From positions 32,996,508-33,060,507 of the forward strand of contig NC_064439.1 in the NCBI RefSeq assembly GCF_023343835.1: a stretch of DNA of 64,000 nt, written 5' to 3'. Source of the DNA: Lagopus muta. Its lineage: Eukaryota; Chordata; Aves; Galliformes; Phasianidae. Shown piece by piece: positions 50,425-61,819 of this stretch. A model generated the notes under the pieces. The model saw only the letters and a program-made list of their open reading frames with translations, had not been told where the DNA came from and ran no database searches. The first letter of the stretch is position 1. Each line of letters starts with the position of its first letter. A program made the translations under genes and the position numbers.

Positions 50425-50923
50425 AGACATTTAGTACAAATTGTTTATTAAGAAGGGCTTGCGCCTTGAAATGTCAGTTCAGACCATCCTTGTGCAGGGA
50501 TGGGATGCTGTCAACTGCAGTCTGGGAAAACCACCTGTAAAATGTGACACTTAAATGTATGTTGGCATACATTTGGCAGAAGAATTGGCACAGCTGCTGT
50601 CGGTGGTAGTTCCCTCACACCAAGGCACGGGTAAGGTCACAGATGAGTTGTTTTAATGGGTTAGTGATGGTTTGCAAGGAAACAGACCTCGAAGGTGAGT
50701 AAACAAGCCCTCCACTGCCAATAGTCCCCTGCTTGGGCTATGGGCCTGGTGGTGGGTGAAGGCAGCGGCAACACCATAGCTCTCCCTCTTGCAGGCCGTG
50801 ACCTTAGGGAGATGCATCACCCCCTCACCGACCAATGGTCGTCTCATCCGCTGCAGCTCCAGGCAGGCCAGCTGGGAGGCAGGCCTTCAGGCACAGGGCA
50901 GCTGGGAGCTGTAATTCAGCAGC
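50425..50923 (-). other. TRIL: TRIL 3' untranslated region (probable minimal extent)
   Basis: About 500 nt after the TRIL stop on the minus strand, ending shortly after an AATAAA (minus strand, 50449 to 50444). The sequence just beyond, read on the minus strand, is T/GT-rich, as expected downstream of a cleavage site. Longer 3' ends are possible because more AATAAA signals lie further left, for example near 50140 and 50000. Confidence 0.5.
50444..50449 (-). terminator. TRIL: Candidate poly(A) signal of TRIL
   Basis: AATAAA on the minus strand with a T/GT-rich element within about 30 nt downstream. It is the first canonical signal after the TRIL stop codon that I can identify. Confidence 0.5.
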
Positions 50924-53197
50924 TCAGTCGGCGAAGCGCTGCAGCAGGTGGTCATCACCATGCCGGGTGCTGCCACTGTCTACAAAGCGCTCGCAGGGGA
51001 ACTCTATGAGGTCGGCCTCGCTGAGTGCACAAGCAGCACCACGGGGTGGACGGTGGGACTGGAAGCCCGAGAAGTCGGCGGACACACCGGTGCCCATGGA
51101 GCGGAGCGGCCGGCGGGTGGAGTAGAGCTGCCGTACATGAACGGGAGCCGCCTTCCGCCGCCGCCGCCCCAGCACCTTCTTCCGAAGCAGGCGGGAGGCC
51201 CAGGCGGCCAGCGCAGCAAAGAGCAGCAGCGCGTTGACCGCCAGCAGCACCAGCGTGAGGAGTTGCTGGTCGGGGCCGCGGGGCCCGCCCGCCGCCGCCG
51301 CACCGCCCTCGGGCAGGGTGACCAGCCCCGCACAGTGGTCCCGCGGCGCCACTGGGCACACGCGGCCGCCGAGCACACCCTCGACGCACACAAGGTAGGG
51401 GGTGTCCGGGCGCAGCTCTCGCAGCGTGGCGGCTGGCTCGCCGCGCTCCGGCAGATAGACGAAGCGCTGGAACTTGACGGCCGCGCCGAAGCGGTCGAAG
51501 AGCAGGCGGAAGCGCGCGGGGCCCAGCAGGCGGGGGCTACGGTGAGGCCGCACGGCCCAGCGCACCGTCACCGAGCTGGAGCCCACCGCTTCCACCGACA
51601 GGTTGCAGAGGAACAGCTTGTTGAAGTCGCACGGGTCAGACACCAGTGGTGGCACGCCGGAGGATGGCACAGAGCGGGGCTTGCCGCCGCGCCGTGGCCA
51701 GGCCACGCTGGGTGGTACCGGCCCCCAGGCCTTTGGGCGAGCAGGCGGCGGCGTGGGGCTGGGAGCCTCCGCCGCGCCCTCTGATGCCGCAGTCTCGTCT
51801 TCAGGCGCCTCCAGCAGGCGGGCAGTGGAGGCAGACGGAGGAGGCGCGCCCGGGGGCCCACGAGCCAACCCCACGGCCCTGCTGCTATTGGCACCCAGCC
51901 CCTCAGCGGCCGGCGGTGGGGATGCAGAGGGAGAGGCGCCGTCGAGGCAGGCGCTGCCGTCGGGCGGCGGCGGCAGCTGGCTGTCCTGCAGGTAGTCGAG
52001 GTACTTGCCAGCCAAGGCAGGCGGCAGGTGGCACTGCACGAAGACGGTGAGCAGGCGGCCCTGCGAGTGCCAGGACCCCAGCCAGTGCTTGAGGCCGCGG
52101 AGGCGGCAGTCGCAGCTCCAGACGTTCCCTTCCAGCTCCAGGCGGTAGAGAGCCGGGCTGGAGGCGAAGACCTCACCGGGGAGCGTGGCCAGTGCGTTGT
52201 CTCGCAGGCTGAGCTCCCGCAGGTGGCCAAGACGGCCAAAAGTGGTGGGGTGCAAGGCGGTCAGCGCGTTGCGGCTCAGATCCAGCGTCTCCAGGCTGCT
52301 GAGCGGCTCCAGAAGCGTGGCAGGAATATGGCTCAGCTGGTTACCCTCGAGGCGCAGCTCTTTCAGCGAGCCCAGCCCCGTGAAGGTGTCTGGTGCCAGG
52401 TGAGCCAGTCGGTTGCCACTGAGTGAGAGCTTGGCCAAGGCGGACAGGTGCCGAAAAAGCCCCCCTGCCAGCTGCTGCAGGCTGTTGCTGGCCAGCAGCA
52501 GGGTGTGCAGGGAACGCAGCGGGCCAAAGAGTTCCGGGTGACGAAGGGAGCTCTGCTGGTTCCCAGAGAGGTTAAGGAAGCGCAGCCTGGCCAGGCCGGT
52601 GAACGCCCCACGGCTCAGCCAGCGGATCCGGTTGGACTCCAGATGCAGGTAGAGCAAATTGGGCAGCTCCGAGAAGGTGGAGTCGCCCAGCGAGCCCAGC
52701 TCGTTGCCGTCCAGGCGCAGCTTGACCAGGCTGCTGAGGCCAGAGAAGGAGGCGGTGCTGAGGCGGCCAATCTCGTTGGCATTCACGTAGAGGATGCGCA
52801 GCTTGGCCAGCGCACTGAGCGTGCCGGGGGCAAGTGCAGGCAGCAGGTTGTTGCCCAGGTAGAGCTCCTCCAGCCGGCCCAAGCGCTCAAAGGCCTTGGG
52901 ATGCAGCGAGCGGATCCGGTTGTACTGCAGGTCCAGGCGCTGGAGCCCGGCCAAGCGGTGGAAGTCAAAGGCAGAGATGTTTGCGATGAAGTTGCCTCCC
53001 AGGCTGTAGGTGAGGACATCCTGGGGCTCGGCGGCCTTGGGCACGGAGCGCAGGCCCCGGTTGGTGCACAGGAGGTGCTGGTGCTGCTGGCAGTCGCACG
53101 GCTCGGGGCAGATGGGCTCGGCCGCGGGCAGCAGCAGCAGGAAGACCGCGACGGAGCCCCACGGCACCATCAGGCGGAACCGGCGCCGCGCCCCCAT
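50924..53197 (-). CDS. TRIL: TRIL, TLR4 interactor with leucine-rich repeats
   Basis: Intact single-exon frame of 757 codons. TRIL is a type I membrane protein known in mammals to bind TLR4 and its ligand and support TLR4/TLR3 signalling. Residues 1-26 form a signal peptide with a hydrophobic core at about 15-24. An LRRNT cysteine cluster follows (C30, C34, C36, C44). Twelve leucine-rich repeats, nearly all 24 residues, run from about 61 to 349, then a short thirteenth and an LRRCT (C362, C364, C389, C417). A Pro/Ala-rich linker spans about 418-519. An FN3-like domain lies at about 525-630, a transmembrane helix at about 646-666, then a basic stop-transfer stretch. The tail keeps APVHVR, STRRPLRSMGTGVSADFSGF and a LLQRFAD end. 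Human TRIL is 811 residues; the difference is mainly in the linker. The start has a good Kozak context (G at -3 and +4); M10 is an alternative. Confidence 0.96.
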   Translation of the reverse strand: MGARRRFRLMVPWGSVAVFLLLLPAAEPICPEPCDCQQHQHLLCTNRGLRSVPKAAEPQDVLTYSLGGNFIANISAFDFHRLAGLQRLDLQYNRIRSLHPKAFERLGRLEELYLGNNLLPALAPGTLSALAKLRILYVNANEIGRLSTASFSGLSSLVKLRLDGNELGSLGDSTFSELPNLLYLHLESNRIRWLSRGAFTGLARLRFLNLSGNQQSSLRHPELFGPLRSLHTLLLASNSLQQLAGGLFRHLSALAKLSLSGNRLAHLAPDTFTGLGSLKELRLEGNQLSHIPATLLEPLSSLETLDLSRNALTALHPTTFGRLGHLRELSLRDNALATLPGEVFASSPALYRLELEGNVWSCDCRLRGLKHWLGSWHSQGRLLTVFVQCHLPPALAGKYLDYLQDSQLPPPPDGSACLDGASPSASPPPAAEGLGANSSRAVGLARGPPGAPPPSASTARLLEAPEDETAASEGAAEAPSPTPPPARPKAWGPVPPSVAWPRRGGKPRSVPSSGVPPLVSDPCDFNKLFLCNLSVEAVGSSSVTVRWAVRPHRSPRLLGPARFRLLFDRFGAAVKFQRFVYLPERGEPAATLRELRPDTPYLVCVEGVLGGRVCPVAPRDHCAGLVTLPEGGAAAAGGPRGPDQQLLTLVLLAVNALLLFAALAAWASRLLRKKVLGRRRRKAAPVHVRQLYSTRRPLRSMGTGVSADFSGFQSHRPPRGAACALSEADLIEFPCERFVDSGSTRHGDDHLLQRFAD

Positions 53198-53860
53198 CCC
53201 GGGACGAGCTGAGGGCTGCTTCCCCCGGCGGCTTTGTGTCCCTCCGGCATCCCACTGCTCCCCGGCGGCTGCTAATCGGCCCCTCCTCTGCTCCGCTCAG
53301 GACCGGGCTCCGCGCTAGGCGGGCGGGCGCCGCGGCCGGTGCGGGTCGCGGTGCTCGACACCATGGGCTCCCGTCACCGGAGCCGGCCGGGGCGGGGAGC
53401 GGCGGGAGGGCGGCGGGTGCCGGGCTCTGCCAGGGGCCGGTGCCGCAGAACGGAGCCGAGCGGCCGCCCGCTGCTCCGCCGGCTCTACCGGGGGCGGAGG
53501 GGGCGGGCGGAGCGCGGGGATGGGGCGGGCGGGGCGGGGGGAGCCGGAGAAAGACGAGCTCAGAAAGTGACCGAGAAAAACTCAGCGGAAATTCGTACTT
53601 CCCACACTGTGCCCTGGGGGAGCGGAGGATCGGATGGAGCGGGGGAGATGGAGCGCGGCAGGGAGGGAAGGGAAGGGGGCGGGAGCCCGCGGCCCGTCCT
53701 GGCTCGGCCCGGCCCCGGCAGCGAGCTGGGGCCAAAGTGGGAAAGTGGGAATTGGAACCGGCTGCGGCCGCCTAACGCCACATGGGCTGCAGACAGAGCT
53801 GCGCATCGGGAGGGGGAAGGGAGGAGGAGCACGCGAGCCACCCCCACCGCCCTCTCTCTT
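53198..53860 (-). promoter_or_regulatory. TRIL: TRIL promoter region and 5' UTR in a CpG island
   Basis: Very GC- and CpG-rich sequence directly upstream of the TRIL start, continuous with the CpG-rich coding exon (island about 50.9-53.9 kb). At least four GC boxes (GGGGCGG type) lie between 53491 and 53540. No TATA box is apparent, as usual for CpG-island promoters. The transcription start is not determinable; about 53.3-53.6 kb is likely. The island could also start divergent plus-strand transcripts. Confidence 0.7.
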
Positions 53861-56800
53861 TTGCAGGTCGCGTTTAGGAACCTGCCAAAAGCAATAGTTA
53901 CGGTTTGCCCCAGATTAAGGGCTGGGTTTTGTTTCAGCAGATGGGCAGTCGGAAGAAGCAGCCACCCGTAGCACCTCAAGGAATGAGTTTTCCTTCATCC
54001 TCTGCACCAGCCTGCTCGGGAGGTTCCCGGCACAGCGGCCAATGAAGATGTAGCTCAGCATCTTCAGCTCCATGAGGGTCTTTGGATGCTCTGTTGAAAT
54101 AAACTCAGTTTTTCCAAAATTTCTCTCAGCAGTATCGAAACTCCAAGTGAAAGGAAAGTGTCAGAAAGCATGCTGAAAAGCAAGGAGGCTATGTACCCGT
54201 CCATTCACTGCCTTGTTTTTCTTTGCTGTTGGCATGGGTTTTATTTCCTAAGATACTGCCAGCGGGGTAAATGAGTGTGTATGGGCAGGAGGAAATGAGT
54301 ATGTATGCAAGCTGTTTAAAGCTGTCACATACAACAAGAGAAGGGAGATAATGCCCAAAGTGCCATGTTGAAAATCCCATAAATACTTTGGAAACTGTGA
54401 AGTTGTGCCCAACCGTATACATTTGAATACACTTCTGGATCATGCCTGTTCTCACACCAGAAAGAAGGCTTCATATAGTGGTGGCTGTGTTTGTAGTGGC
54501 AGTATCAATGTGAGCAGATAGTGTGGTACAGGACTTTGTGCTGAGGCCTTGTTGCCCACGATTATGGAGAGGAACTACTTGGAGCTAACTCTGACTTAGT
54601 TCTTCGGTCTTGTGGTTGGAGGTTAAAAATCACACTCCAAATCTGCTCCAAGGATGAAGCAAAGTATTCTGCGTGGAGACTGTCATCAGATTTGCTTCAA
54701 AAGCACAGTATCAGGCAGAAGAAATCTTGAAGAAAAGTCATGAATCAGTCAATGAACTATCTCTATGAGCATCTTGATTCTTAGCTCCTGTAGTTACATG
54801 AGGCTTTATGAAGGGGAATAATTTTGTAGTGGTTACTGTGTTGTGCTGCTATGGGAAGTCATGTTTAGGACAGGAGAGGACATTTTAGATAACCTGGACA
54901 AATTCTGCAAATCAAGTGAGCAGCTATGAATTATCATGTGCTCTGTGGGAAAACCCAGTGTGAATAACAGTTTACTGGAATATAGTTATGGCAAGGTGGG
55001 TTGGTTAAAGGGAGTTTGAATTTAAAGCTAGAGAGGTGTGTGTTTTGTTGGTGTGTTTTGTTTTGTTTTGTTTTGTGAGAAATGACAATTACAGCAGACA
55101 GTCTTGATAGTCTAGAAGAGTAAGCAAAAAATATCCTAACTATACCCCAAACTCTACTCAGAGGCAAAGATGCCATAGCATATTGCCATCAAAAATGAAA
55201 AATTTCTAGTTAAAAATAGTGGTGATCAGAGTTGTCAGATTCCAAATCCTGTTGACTCCTGGAGATTTTTCTGCTATCTTGTCATCAAACAAGCATGTTC
55301 TTAGATATTTTATTTAGAATTGTGGAATTGTGTAGTAAATTGTTGCTGCATTGTTTTCTGGGGATAAGCAGAAGTTTATTTGTTGAGTTTCTGGCTTGAC
55401 TGTACATGCTTCATTTTGAGCAGTATGATCAGTTAGGCATTTTTTCCTACAGTGAGTCTAAGCAAGTTTCACATGATGAATTTTTTGCTGTCCTTTTTTT
55501 CTTCTTTTTCTGTGTTACAAAAGATTTTCTCCCAGCATTTGTTCGTCATACTGATGCCCATGGATAAGAATCCAGAGCTTTTAGCTCTTATTTACTGAAT
55601 ATATATCGCTTGCCTGGTTTTTTCTTTTCAGTGTCTGTCATATCGAGTCTAATATTAAGGACAAGGTAGAGCGTTCTCATTGCTACAAAGACTGTATTTC
55701 TTTTCTTACTCTCAAAACTACTATAGTACTGGGGAAGACACCCTCTCTAAGTTTTGTTTAATTGCAAGTAAAGCATAATCAAGAAACGATTTTTTTTTTC
55801 CTCCAACAAATTTGGTTAACTGTGGTGTGCTTTAAAAAGTGAAATTTGTGGAAACCATTCTGTATAACGGTATGCTTATTTTCAATTCCTTTGGGTTTCT
55901 TTTTTTGAAACACACTTGAAAGTTCAAGGGCAATTTATGAACTGTCCTTCCTGTAGAAGCACTGTAGATCTTTTTCTGTTCGTGTGTCATTGCAAATACT
56001 TCAGATTTAAGTCAAATTATGTCTTTTGCAGTGGCATTGCTTTTGATTTATGTGTTCTAACACTTAGCCAACATTGTTGTTTTCACTGGGTTTTGGGGAA
56101 TTGTGTGTGTCAGAATTTTTGTTGAAAAATCAGTGGTGATGCTTAGGAAGAAGAATCATCATGTGCTTGTTCTTTCTCTGAAAATATCTTAAATCAGCAG
56201 CAGAATGCACAAATACACAGTGCTTTTATTCTGATCATTTTTTTTAAATTCAGGTAGGAAATTGTTATTCAAAGTATATTAGGAACACAGCTGTTCTGAA
56301 AAAAAAATGCCACATTTGTTTTCCTACTTTGGAATAGAACTTTGTAACTGCAGGAGTTCTTGTTTCTTTATGCAAGCACACAGTAACATTTTAAATGTGT
56401 GATTGAGAAATAGTAATCATTTACCACAAACTGAAAAAATAATCTGACTACGAAAAACGGTTGGAAGATAACTACAAAAGCAGTATCTTTTTAAGTTTAT
56501 CTCAAAGTACACCTTCATTATTAAAATTTAAAGCATGAGGACTTCTAAGAGGCATGAATAAATTGCAAAACCAGAAGTGCTCTCTTTCCTCTGATATATA
56601 TCTATACCCGTGATGACTGTGAGAAAACTGACCTTAAATCAGGATTTCTTTCATGACTAAATAGTATCCATATGGTTGTTGTACCAAAGACTTTGGGACT
56701 TTTTTGTTGTTTTGTTTTTAATTTTTGAGAGATGTTATCTGCGTACTGATTAGAGGGGCTGGTGGTTAAACATGGTGAATACATATTTGTAGGAGGAATA

Positions 56801-57734
56801 CAAAATGGAGTGAAAGGAGCAGCATAGTGTGCCCTATCCCAGCATATACTCTCCATGTGGCAATACCCTTTGAAGAAGGAAGAATTGCTTTCTCTTGATT
56901 CTGTAACAGGAGAATACTTGGTGCCAAACTGGTAAGTTTAAGGCCGATAGCTCATAAATTTGTGTAGTTATTGGGCATGATAATGAGAGCTTTATCTCTC
57001 AGAAGAGCAATTTTCCATTAGGTCTGTTCAGTTCCACTGCCCACTAAACATCAAGGGTGTTCTCATTTGAATTTATACAAAACATTTCTAGAAGTTTTAG
57101 CTTTAGACTTTGTTTCTTACTGAGCTGAGTGGCTTAACAACACAATTAAACAATTTGACTTAAGAGTCACAATTCTCATATAAAACAAGACAGAAAGCTT
57201 TTGTAAATTGGTATATGGAATGCACATGTTTTGTTGGTTACAATAAAAAAAGCCTAACTTGCAGTTATTTGACTTCCAGTGTCACTGGAGATTGTGGTAT
57301 ACATCCTAACTCAGTCGGCATAAATACATAACCTGTGAATTTTCAGATAAAATGTAGAGGTGCAATCAAAATTTTTGATAATGTACCTTTACCATAAGCC
57401 CCATCTTAAAAGATAGAAATACCTTTCACTTCACAGCTACGCTTTATTCATGTCATAACTTTTTGGCAGTACACACATTTGTGAGCAGCCATTTTCAAGG
57501 ATGAAGCACAGGAAGAGTAAAATTTAATCAGAAATCTCTGACAAACACCTTGGAAGCTCACAAAGAATGGCAACCACTGCCATCAAACCGGCCTGATGCG
57601 TTGGTTCCACAAAATCAAGGTCACATATCCCGCTAGTTTTATGGTTTTGTTGCTTTCTTTCTTTGTATGTTTTAATTAAAAATAAAAAAAAAGTTTTGAT
57701 GCTTATGTACATAGATTATACATTTTATGTATAA
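53861..57734. other. Intergenic sequence upstream of TRIL
   Basis: AT-rich DNA after the CpG island. A TTTTG simple repeat lies at about 55055-55077. No coding exon of a neighbouring gene recognised on either strand. Confidence 0.55.
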
Positions 57735-58300
57735 TGCTCTGCTCTGAAAGTCATGCCTCCTATTTTATGATGTTGTCCAGTGATGTCAGAGGTGGATTTT
57801 GGTGTACAGCATCACAGATTGAACCTTCTAACCAATATTACGTTATATGTTGTTGCCATGTGACAGATGGCAGCGGAGGGGCAGTCTGACAAAATAGCAT
57901 CTGATACGGAAACAAAGATGAAGCAAAGGTGTGGAATGGAATTCATTCATTTGAGAAAAAAATTTCTCCCACTGACGTTCACTGGTGCTTGTTGAATATT
58001 TCTGGAGACCAAATAGTAGATGTCAGCACAGTAGGGCAGTGGTGATGCATTTCAGCAGTGGCAGTGGTGACAGTGCCAGCAGGTCCCCTCTGCTGCTACA
58101 GATTGTTTCAAGCGTGGTACGCAGGCTCTTGTTCATCCCTAGTGAAAATGCACAGTGAAAATCCCTAGTGAAAATGATGGAGACCACATTGAAAAAACAG
58201 AGTTTTGTAGCTAAGAATTTGATCTGCTAAATAGTGTTATTGTGTGCTTTGTTTCTGTTGTAGTTTCCATTGAAATAATTAAAGGTATTCAGAGCAACCT
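57735..58300 (+). mobile_element. Internally deleted mariner element, Galluhop type
   Basis: The left end GCTCTGAAAGTCATGCCTCC is the terminal repeat of the galliform mariner Galluhop. Then come text matching the transposase start (GACAGATGGCAGC, ATGAAGCAAAGGTGTG), the helix-turn-helix region (GGAGACCAAATAGTAGATGT), and CATTTCAGCAGTGGC. The sequence then jumps to the C-terminal end (GCAGGCTCTTGTTCAT...GAAAATGCACAG), and a tail TTTTGTAGCTAAGAATTTG ends near CAGAGCAACC. Most of the catalytic core is missing, and stops and frameshifts interrupt what remains, so it is non-autonomous. CCCTAGTGAAAATG is duplicated at 58137 and 58163. Identity is from recollection of the family consensus. Confidence 0.85.
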
Positions 58301-59869
58301 TTGTAGAAAAGCCCTAGAAAATTCATTTTCACTCAGTGCTGTCCAGGCAAGCCAAATTGGACATGGATTAAATCATCTTTTAAGTGGTCACCATTTAGGT
58401 ACCATTCTGTACATCAGTGCCAGTAATGCAAATACCATAGTGTAGGAAAACATGAGAATTCTAGTGATAAATGTGGTAATATTTTTACCTTTAAAATTGC
58501 ACAAACAGTTGATGTGTAATGTGTTGTGTAATTTACACTGGTTGCACTTAGAGTTGTAATTCACATTTTAAATAAAACTTCTTCCTGATATGGTGGTTTG
58601 TGCTCATTCATAATGAAATGTCACTTGTGACATCCAGTTCTTCAGAAATAAAGCATGACTCCCAGAGCAACAGTTATTATCATATGCTTGTTCTGCTCCA
58701 TGGAAGGAAAGCCACCAGATGTTTAATAGATATCTGCTCCCATTATCCATAGAGGCCTGTGGGCTATAAGGCTCTGCTAGTTGCAAATACCATTAAATCT
58801 TTACTGAACTAAACATCTGAGTGAACTATTTGTGTTTTATGGCAAGACGCTAGTCTAGATGTGCTTTTAGCATCGAGGGTGTGTTCAGTCAAACAACCAA
58901 AACCCAGTGAGAATTTCACACAGTGTAGGCTATTCCTCTTGGACTTCCTCTGGGCAGGTAGTTCCAGGATTTTGTATTAACTATAGTAATTGATTACTTC
59001 ATGTATATTAAATTGCCCAAGAGGTTTCAAATCTGGCTTTGGGGTTTCCCTGTATAGGCGGTGTTAAACAAATTGCACATTTGTATGTTCTGTCTCTGCA
59101 AGTGAAAATAAGCTAGCTCCGTTTATACAGTTAGATGCAAATCAAGAGAAGGGTGCTGTTGCTAATGTTAGTACTTCATAACAATGAAGAAAGTGTTAGA
59201 AATCTGAATTCTGATGTGTAGCAATCTCTTCTGGTATGGATCTTTTATCACTGGCTTTCATCCAGTAAATAGGGTGAGTCATAGTTGCAAAAGTCCAACC
59301 AATTATGTAGCTAATGCATTAGCCAACGCTTACTTCTTGAGAGAGAAACTCTTTAACAGAAGTACTTATTTTTGTGTAGTTCTACATCTGTGACAGGAAG
59401 AAAGGAGAGAACCCTATTTGTGTCAGGATAAGAGTGGTGTAATTCATGTGAAACAAATGCTTATGTAGCTTTTGTAGGGCTAATTAGCAGTGTCTGCAAT
59501 TCTTTCGTATTATTATCTGTTTATATACTGAATCTTTGCAGTACTGTTAGACCAGTTTTTCCATAACTGGGTAACAAATCAGGCAAGTGTTCTTGCAAAC
59601 ATTTTCTTCTTCTTTTTCTCCATAAAAGGATATGTGTACTTAACAGCAATCTCATTTATAATGGGTAATGCTCTCTTGCCGTGCTATTAATGTGATAGAT
59701 ACTCTTTTCTATTCCAATCATCCCATTATTTGGAGAGTCTGTAGACAAAAACTGTAACACAAAATAGCACTTGGAGCAGGACTCTGTTTACCAACTGGTA
59801 AAAAATGTTCTGATAGACATGTACATAAACAGAAAATATTCACCGTTTACTGTTAATTGACTTTTACAG
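58301..59869. other. Intergenic sequence, no gene recognised
   Basis: AT-rich unique-looking DNA between the mariner element and the CR1 pair. No feature recognised. Confidence 0.5.
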
Positions 59870-60255
59870 TGTATCAGGTTAGAAGGGATCTTTCAGTGTC
59901 ATTTAGACCAGCCTCCCAGCTATATCTAGTTGCTCTGAGCTCTGTCAAGTCTCCTCAAGTCATCCTCATGGGGTGGAGGTATTGGAGTGCCTCTGGTCAG
60001 CCAATTTATGATGAAAAAATTGTTGCTCTATGTGGTCACAATTTTCCATGTTACAACTTCTGTTGATAGCTTCTTGTCCTGCTCCCATGGCCTCTGAGAA
60101 CAGTGTGATTTAGTCTCCTTTTTACCTTCCTTTGCTTACGGCTAAGCAAATTCTTTTCTTCGAGCTCCTCCTCATGCACTGACATGTATACTGGGCTAGC
60201 TTCAATATGTCAATGTCTTTCTTGTACTGAGGTAGCCAAAACCCAGGGGTCAGTA
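59870..60255 (-). mobile_element. CR1 LINE fragment, minus orientation
   Basis: Read on the plus strand it starts GGTTAGAAGGGATCTTTCAG, passes TTCTTGTCCTGCTCCCATGG, and ends at ATGTCTTTCTTGTACTGAGG. These are the reverse complement of the CR1 3' UTR through ORF2 C-terminal region. Divergence is moderate to high. It abuts a plus-strand CR1. Confidence 0.82.
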
Positions 60256-60261
60256 AGGCGG

Positions 60262-60665
60262 TCATGAGACCGGAGCATCTCTCATGAAGAAACGCTGAGA
60301 GAGCTGGGACTGTTGAGCATGGAGAAGAGGAGGCTCTGGGGATCTCATCAGTGTGCATAAATATCTAAAGGGAGAGTATAAAGAAAATGGAGCATGACTT
60401 TTTTGTGGTTTTCAGTGCCAGGACAACAGGCAAACTGGGCTCAAACTGGAACAAAGGAGGTTCTATTTGAACATCAGGAAACAGTTCGTTACTGTACAGG
60501 TGACTGAGCACTGGCACAGGCTGCCCAGAGAGGCTGTGGATTCTCCTTGGAGATCTTCAAAAGTCACCTGGGCATGGTTCTGGGCATCCTGCTCTGTGTG
60601 ACCCTGTAGGGGATGTGGACATGATGACCAGAGGTCTCTTCCAACCTCAGTCGTTACACCATTCA
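60262..60665 (+). mobile_element. CR1 LINE fragment, plus orientation
   Basis: It contains GAGAGAGCTGGGACTG, GGAGAAGAGGAGGCTCTGGG, the segment GGAACAAAGGAGGTTCTATT, CACTGGCACAGGCTGCCCAG, and a 3' portion ending GGTCTCTTCCAACCTCAG. This is the ORF2 C-terminus plus 3' UTR of a CR1 with several frame breaks. It is head-to-head with the preceding minus-strand CR1. Confidence 0.88.
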
Positions 60666-61819
60666 AAAACTGAGCACAGTACTTCCATGTGTTTACAAAG
60701 GTCCTTTATGTGCTCAGAAATGACATCCAGGAGGATCAGAGGCAATGCTAAGTTCCATGTAGTGGTTTGGATCCTCATTGTTCTCCTTGAAAATGGCATT
60801 TTGCCCATCATCGGGAACCCCTCTTAATTCCTATGATCATATGAAGTTAGTAGTGAGCAGTCTTGTGATGAAATCAATCAAAATGCAGCTTGTTTGGAAC
60901 CTTGAATTTGCATATGTGCAATTATCTTTAGTGGTCCTTGACTTGATCATCTATGTTGTGGGCAATGCTTCACTCCCACATGTCCTGCTACTAAGATGGA
61001 GCTGGGAGACCTAAGGAAAATCCTTACCAGTAAAATGGTAAAATAAAATGGAGGTGCAAAGGCATTAGGTAGTTTTTATTTTTCCATCTCCTTTACCATT
61101 AGGTCCCTGCTCCGTTGAGCAGTGGTTTCACCTTTTCACTATGTAGTTATTGTTTTGCTGCCAGTATTGAAGCCTTCCTCATTTTTGCTTTTCACATCTG
61201 TAGCTAGTTTCAGCTCCAGCCGAGCTTTGACTTCTTATGTCTGCATCCTGCATACTTAAGCAATGTCTTCCTTTCTCAAGATAGTCTGATTCTTCACCCA
61301 TCTTCGGTCATTCTCTGCCGTACTTGCTTGGCTTCCTCAGTGTCTGAACTTGTGCTTTGAGGAGGGTGTCCTTGAAAATCTGCCAGCTTTTCTGTGTCCT
61401 TCACTGCATTATCCCATGAGTCCTGCCAAGCGGCTCTCTGAACAAAGCAAGGTCTGCTTTCATGAAGACCAGGACTGTAACTGATATGACTGGTCTTTCT
61501 CACTCAGGATTTTAAACTCTGCAGCATTATGGTTATTGCAACTAAGGTTCCCTTTGACATCCACATCCCCACAGGGTTCTTGTCTATTCAGGGAAGCAGG
61601 TCTAACAAACTCGGTTTGTCAGTCACCTGTATCAAGAAGTTGGCATTAACATGCTTCATCCACATGTGCCCACAATACCTGATTTTAGTGTAAAAGAATC
61701 TTAAGTAGTTGAAAACTACATTAGACTTTATGTGTCTGACCCACTAGTTTTGTTTTTGTTGTTCTCTTTTTATGTTTTAATTAATATATGTATCTAGAGA
61801 TATATGTGTATATATATAT
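60666..61819. other. Intergenic sequence, no gene recognised
   Basis: Unique-looking DNA. An AT-rich microsatellite-like stretch (about 61780-61820) lies just before the next CR1. No gene recognised. Confidence 0.5.

Noticed and set aside
50948-53212. Long plus-strand frames opposite TRIL (278, 254, 134 and 132 codons) and minus-strand frames out of phase
   Set aside because: They are shadows of the GC-rich TRIL coding frame, with Arg/Gln/Gly/Ala-biased composition and no domain.
59870-60665. Twin-priming inversion of a single CR1
   Set aside because: The inverted arm contains its own CR1 3' UTR sequence, which a 5' inversion of one element would not have.
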